Assembly: GCF_009711475.1 (NCBI RefSeq)
Contig: NZ_SMMD01000800.1
Span: 1 to 8,758 of the forward strand
Source: Fulvivirga aurantia
GTDB lineage: Bacteria; Bacteroidota; Bacteroidia; Cytophagales; Cyclobacteriaceae
Direction of reading: 5' to 3'
DNA length: 8,758 bases
Shown piece by piece: positions 6,888 to 8,758 of the stretch (positions are counted from its first letter, which is position 1; every line of letters begins with the position of its first letter). The translations under genes and the position numbers were made by a program. The notes beneath the pieces are model-generated. The model worked only from the letters and a program-made list of their open reading frames with translations, was not told the DNA's origin and searched no databases.

Positions 6888-6914
6888 TTGTGGTTGCTCT
6901 GCCACATAGCTTTG
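6888..6914 (+). promoter_or_regulatory. Bacteroidota-type promoter for the secreted protein/AraC pair
   Basis: TAGCTTTG (6907-6914) matches the -7 consensus TAnnTTTG in full. A TTG (6888-6890) lies 16 bases upstream, and a TTTTG (6879-6883) lies 23 bases upstream; both are near the spacing reported for Bacteroidota -33 elements. The leader to ATG 6943 would be about 22 bases and AT-rich, without a Shine-Dalgarno motif. Confidence 0.65.
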
Positions 6915-6942
6915 ATTCCATATCAAATAAAACATTTACATC

Positions 6943-7641
6943 ATGACGAAAAGCATAATAGTAGGTAATATCTTTTTAGCCCTCAGTTTAGCGTTGGGGT
7001 TAAACCTGGCTTACGGACAAAATAAGATAGATACAATCACTTTAGCACAGGGAGAGGTTATGGATATTCTGCTTATAGAACAAAAGCAACATGCTGAAGA
7101 AGCCTTAAAATCATATTTTGAAACCGTGATTCCTATTGGCAGACGAATGAACTACCGGCCCTTGCCGGGCTTTAAAATTGTAGATCATACAAAAGGGAAT
7201 CTATGTCCTACATACCTGATTCTCGCCAAGTGGGATAATCTACAATCTCGTCAGGGTTTTCTTAATAATATTACAGACGAAGTACCTGATTTTCATGAAC
7301 GAAGAAGAGAGATATGGTCATACTTTGGCACCCGTTATTACGAAATGGGCGAGGACCACACACTAACCATTGACCGCAGCAAATTTCACATAGCCACAGC
7401 CTACTGGCTTGACGATGATTCAAATGTCTTTCAAGATTGGGAGCAGAAAGTGCGAAAGATGGGGGGAGAGCTTTTGATCACACTCACAGGTGGCACATCA
7501 CCCTTGGGTTACCGGTATGACCCGAACTATTTTGTGATTACTGCGTGGAAAAATGAGGCATCTTTCGCTGCTTTTCAAAAGGAAATAGCACAACTTGCAC
7601 CGCATGGAGTACAACATGTGAATGAGTTTATATTAAAATAA
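6943..7641 (+). CDS. Secreted protein with two ferredoxin-like (DUF1330/ABM-type) repeats
   Basis: A 232-residue protein with a signal peptide: Lys3, hydrophobic 5-23, likely cleavage at AYG|Q near residue 25. The mature part holds two related halves, about 36-112 and 143-231. Both end on the same pattern: PTYLILAKWDNLQSRQGFLNNI (89-110 in outline) against PNYFVITAWKNEASFAAFQKEI (194-215 in outline), that is P-x-Y-strand-x-W-x-N-x-x-S-x3-F. This is the strand-helix unit of dimeric alpha/beta-barrel proteins such as DUF1330 and antibiotic-biosynthesis-monooxygenase-like domains, so one chain may form the usual two-domain barrel by itself. Family members include enzymes and ligand binders; no reaction can be assigned. 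Its TAA overlaps the ATG of the AraC regulator by one base (TAATG), so the two are coupled; it may supply or modify the signal sensed there (inference). A good promoter precedes it. Confidence 0.72.
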   Translation: MTKSIIVGNIFLALSLALGLNLAYGQNKIDTITLAQGEVMDILLIEQKQHAEEALKSYFETVIPIGRRMNYRPLPGFKIVDHTKGNLCPTYLILAKWDNLQSRQGFLNNITDEVPDFHERRREIWSYFGTRYYEMGEDHTLTIDRSKFHIATAYWLDDDSNVFQDWEQKVRKMGGELLITLTGGTSPLGYRYDPNYFVITAWKNEASFAAFQKEIAQLAPHGVQHVNEFILK

Positions 7642-8744
7642 TGGATCTGGAGCATCTTCTGAGTCAAATTTATTTCTTTGCCTTTTTCCAAGGACTGTTT
7701 CTAATAGCGATTTTTTCTATCTCAGCTACAAAACGTAAGCAGGTGAATACCTACCTCGTAATCCTAATAAGTTTGTTGATGGTGGGCCTCATCGGCAAGA
7801 TAGGTGAACTATCATTTGACTGGAAACGACAATGGAAGGGACTTTCAGAGTTTGCTATTCCTTTTTTCGGCCCTACAGTCTATCTCTTCATCCAATCCAC
7901 ACTTTCAAAAAAGCGATTCAGGGCAGAAGACCTATTCCATTATATTCCTGGCGTGTTTTACTGTCTGGTAGTTACGCTTTATTACATTACAGCTTCTACT
8001 GAGTTGATTGAAGCTCGTATAGCTAGCGGAGAGCTCATTCGGGTAGTTCGTATCCTGGTAGGTCTGGGGCTTACCATAAACATAAGCTACTTTGTGTTGA
8101 GTATACTCAGATTTAGGTCATTTAAAGAAGCGCTGCAAAGGGAGCGAAGCTATATCCTGAATGTTCATTTTGTTAGGAATCTACTAGTAGCCATTGGTGC
8201 ATGCCTGGCGGTTTGGTTAGTCGTTTATATCATTAGTTTCGGCCATAATGCTTATGTAGAAATCAATTCTCGCCCATTCATCTGGCTCGCGGTTGCCTTT
8301 ATTATTATGTTTTTGGCTTATTACCAGATGGTTTCACCGGCAGTTTTTCGGTTTGTAGAAGCCGAACAAGAAGTAAAGTATGCTAACTCTAAATTTTCTC
8401 ATGCTGATTTAGATCGATTAAAAACTCAGTTAGAAACAATCATGCGTGAAAAAGAGCCTTTTCTAAACCCTAAATTATTAAAATCTGAGCTGGCAGAAAT
8501 GATGCAGATCAATGCACCTGAGCTTTCACGACTACTAAACGAACGAATAGGGATGAGCTTTTTTGAATATGTCAACTACCATCGCATTCATAAGTTTATA
8601 GCATTAGCAAAATCTCCCTTAATAGAAAAGAAAACACTTTTGGGCCTGGCGCAGGAAGCAGGCTTCCATTCTAAGTCTTCCTTCAACAAGTCTTTTAAAA
8701 TAGTGATGGGTTGTCCGCCAAGCGAGTATTTGGGCAATAGCTAA
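7641..8744 (+). CDS. Membrane-anchored AraC-family transcription regulator (seven-helix N-terminal domain)
   Basis: A 367-residue regulator. The N-terminal ~230 residues hold about seven hydrophobic helices (near 8-27, 36-54, 66-85, 99-117, 132-155, 177-199, 212-230), so the protein sits in the inner membrane. A linker (about 231-255) leads to an AraC DNA-binding domain. The first helix-turn-helix lies near 277-300 (LLKSELAEMMQINAPELSRLLN), followed by the link FFEYVNYHRIHKF (307-319). The second carries the family signature LGLAQEAGFHSKSSFNKSFK (334-353), then MGCPPSEYL. This architecture is common in Bacteroidota, where the membrane part is thought to sense an envelope signal. It starts one base inside the stop of the secreted repeat protein gene, so the two are expressed together and probably work together. 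Target genes are unknown; its own operon is a natural candidate. The C-terminus is complete; 14 bases follow to the window end. Confidence 0.88.
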   Translation: MDLEHLLSQIYFFAFFQGLFLIAIFSISATKRKQVNTYLVILISLLMVGLIGKIGELSFDWKRQWKGLSEFAIPFFGPTVYLFIQSTLSKKRFRAEDLFHYIPGVFYCLVVTLYYITASTELIEARIASGELIRVVRILVGLGLTINISYFVLSILRFRSFKEALQRERSYILNVHFVRNLLVAIGACLAVWLVVYIISFGHNAYVEINSRPFIWLAVAFIIMFLAYYQMVSPAVFRFVEAEQEVKYANSKFSHADLDRLKTQLETIMREKEPFLNPKLLKSELAEMMQINAPELSRLLNERIGMSFFEYVNYHRIHKFIALAKSPLIEKKTLLGLAQEAGFHSKSSFNKSFKIVMGCPPSEYLGNS

Positions 8745-8758
8745 ATAGGTAATGATTT

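Overview
The window looks like Bacteroidota, probably a marine-type Cytophagales relative. The DNA is AT-rich, genes lack clear Shine-Dalgarno sequences, the best promoter candidates match the Bacteroidota -7 element TAnnTTTG, and the proteins include CSKE-type lipoproteins and an AraC regulator with a seven-helix membrane domain. The placement is by style and family; no rRNA or other marker gene is present. All of it reads as chromosomal: I see no insertion sequence, integrase, tRNA, rRNA or CRISPR array.

Layout, left to right. (a) 1-675 (+): the 3' part of a CPBP (CAAX-like) intramembrane protease, cut by the window edge and closed by a bidirectional terminator. (b) 726-2630 (-): a long Cys/Met-metabolism PLP enzyme of cystathionine gamma-synthase type. 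Its first ~250 residues look like a decayed second copy of the same fold. (c) 2854-3611 (+): a second CPBP protease, whose reading frame is broken by a -1 shift exactly at a T TTT TTA heptamer. (d) 3614-6694 (-): four genes read leftwards. An ABC ATPase and a UPF0014/FetB permease overlap by 4 bases; then come a hairpin, a TIM-barrel glycosidase-like lipoprotein and a small NTF2-like (DUF4440-type) lipoprotein. (e) 6943-8744 (+): a secreted protein with two ferredoxin-like (DUF1330/ABM-type) repeats, overlapping by one base an AraC regulator tethered to the inner membrane.

How the genes work together. The FetAB-like pair is a metal (probably iron) export unit. The secreted repeat protein and the membrane AraC regulator are translationally linked and could form a small envelope-sensing module; this is inference. 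The glycosidase-like and NTF2-like lipoproteins share a strand but have their own upstream signals. No single pathway ties the window together, and I do not see a complete new multi-gene system. The points most worth checking are the frameshift at the slippery heptamer, the fused pseudo-domain of the PLP enzyme, and the secreted-protein/AraC pair.
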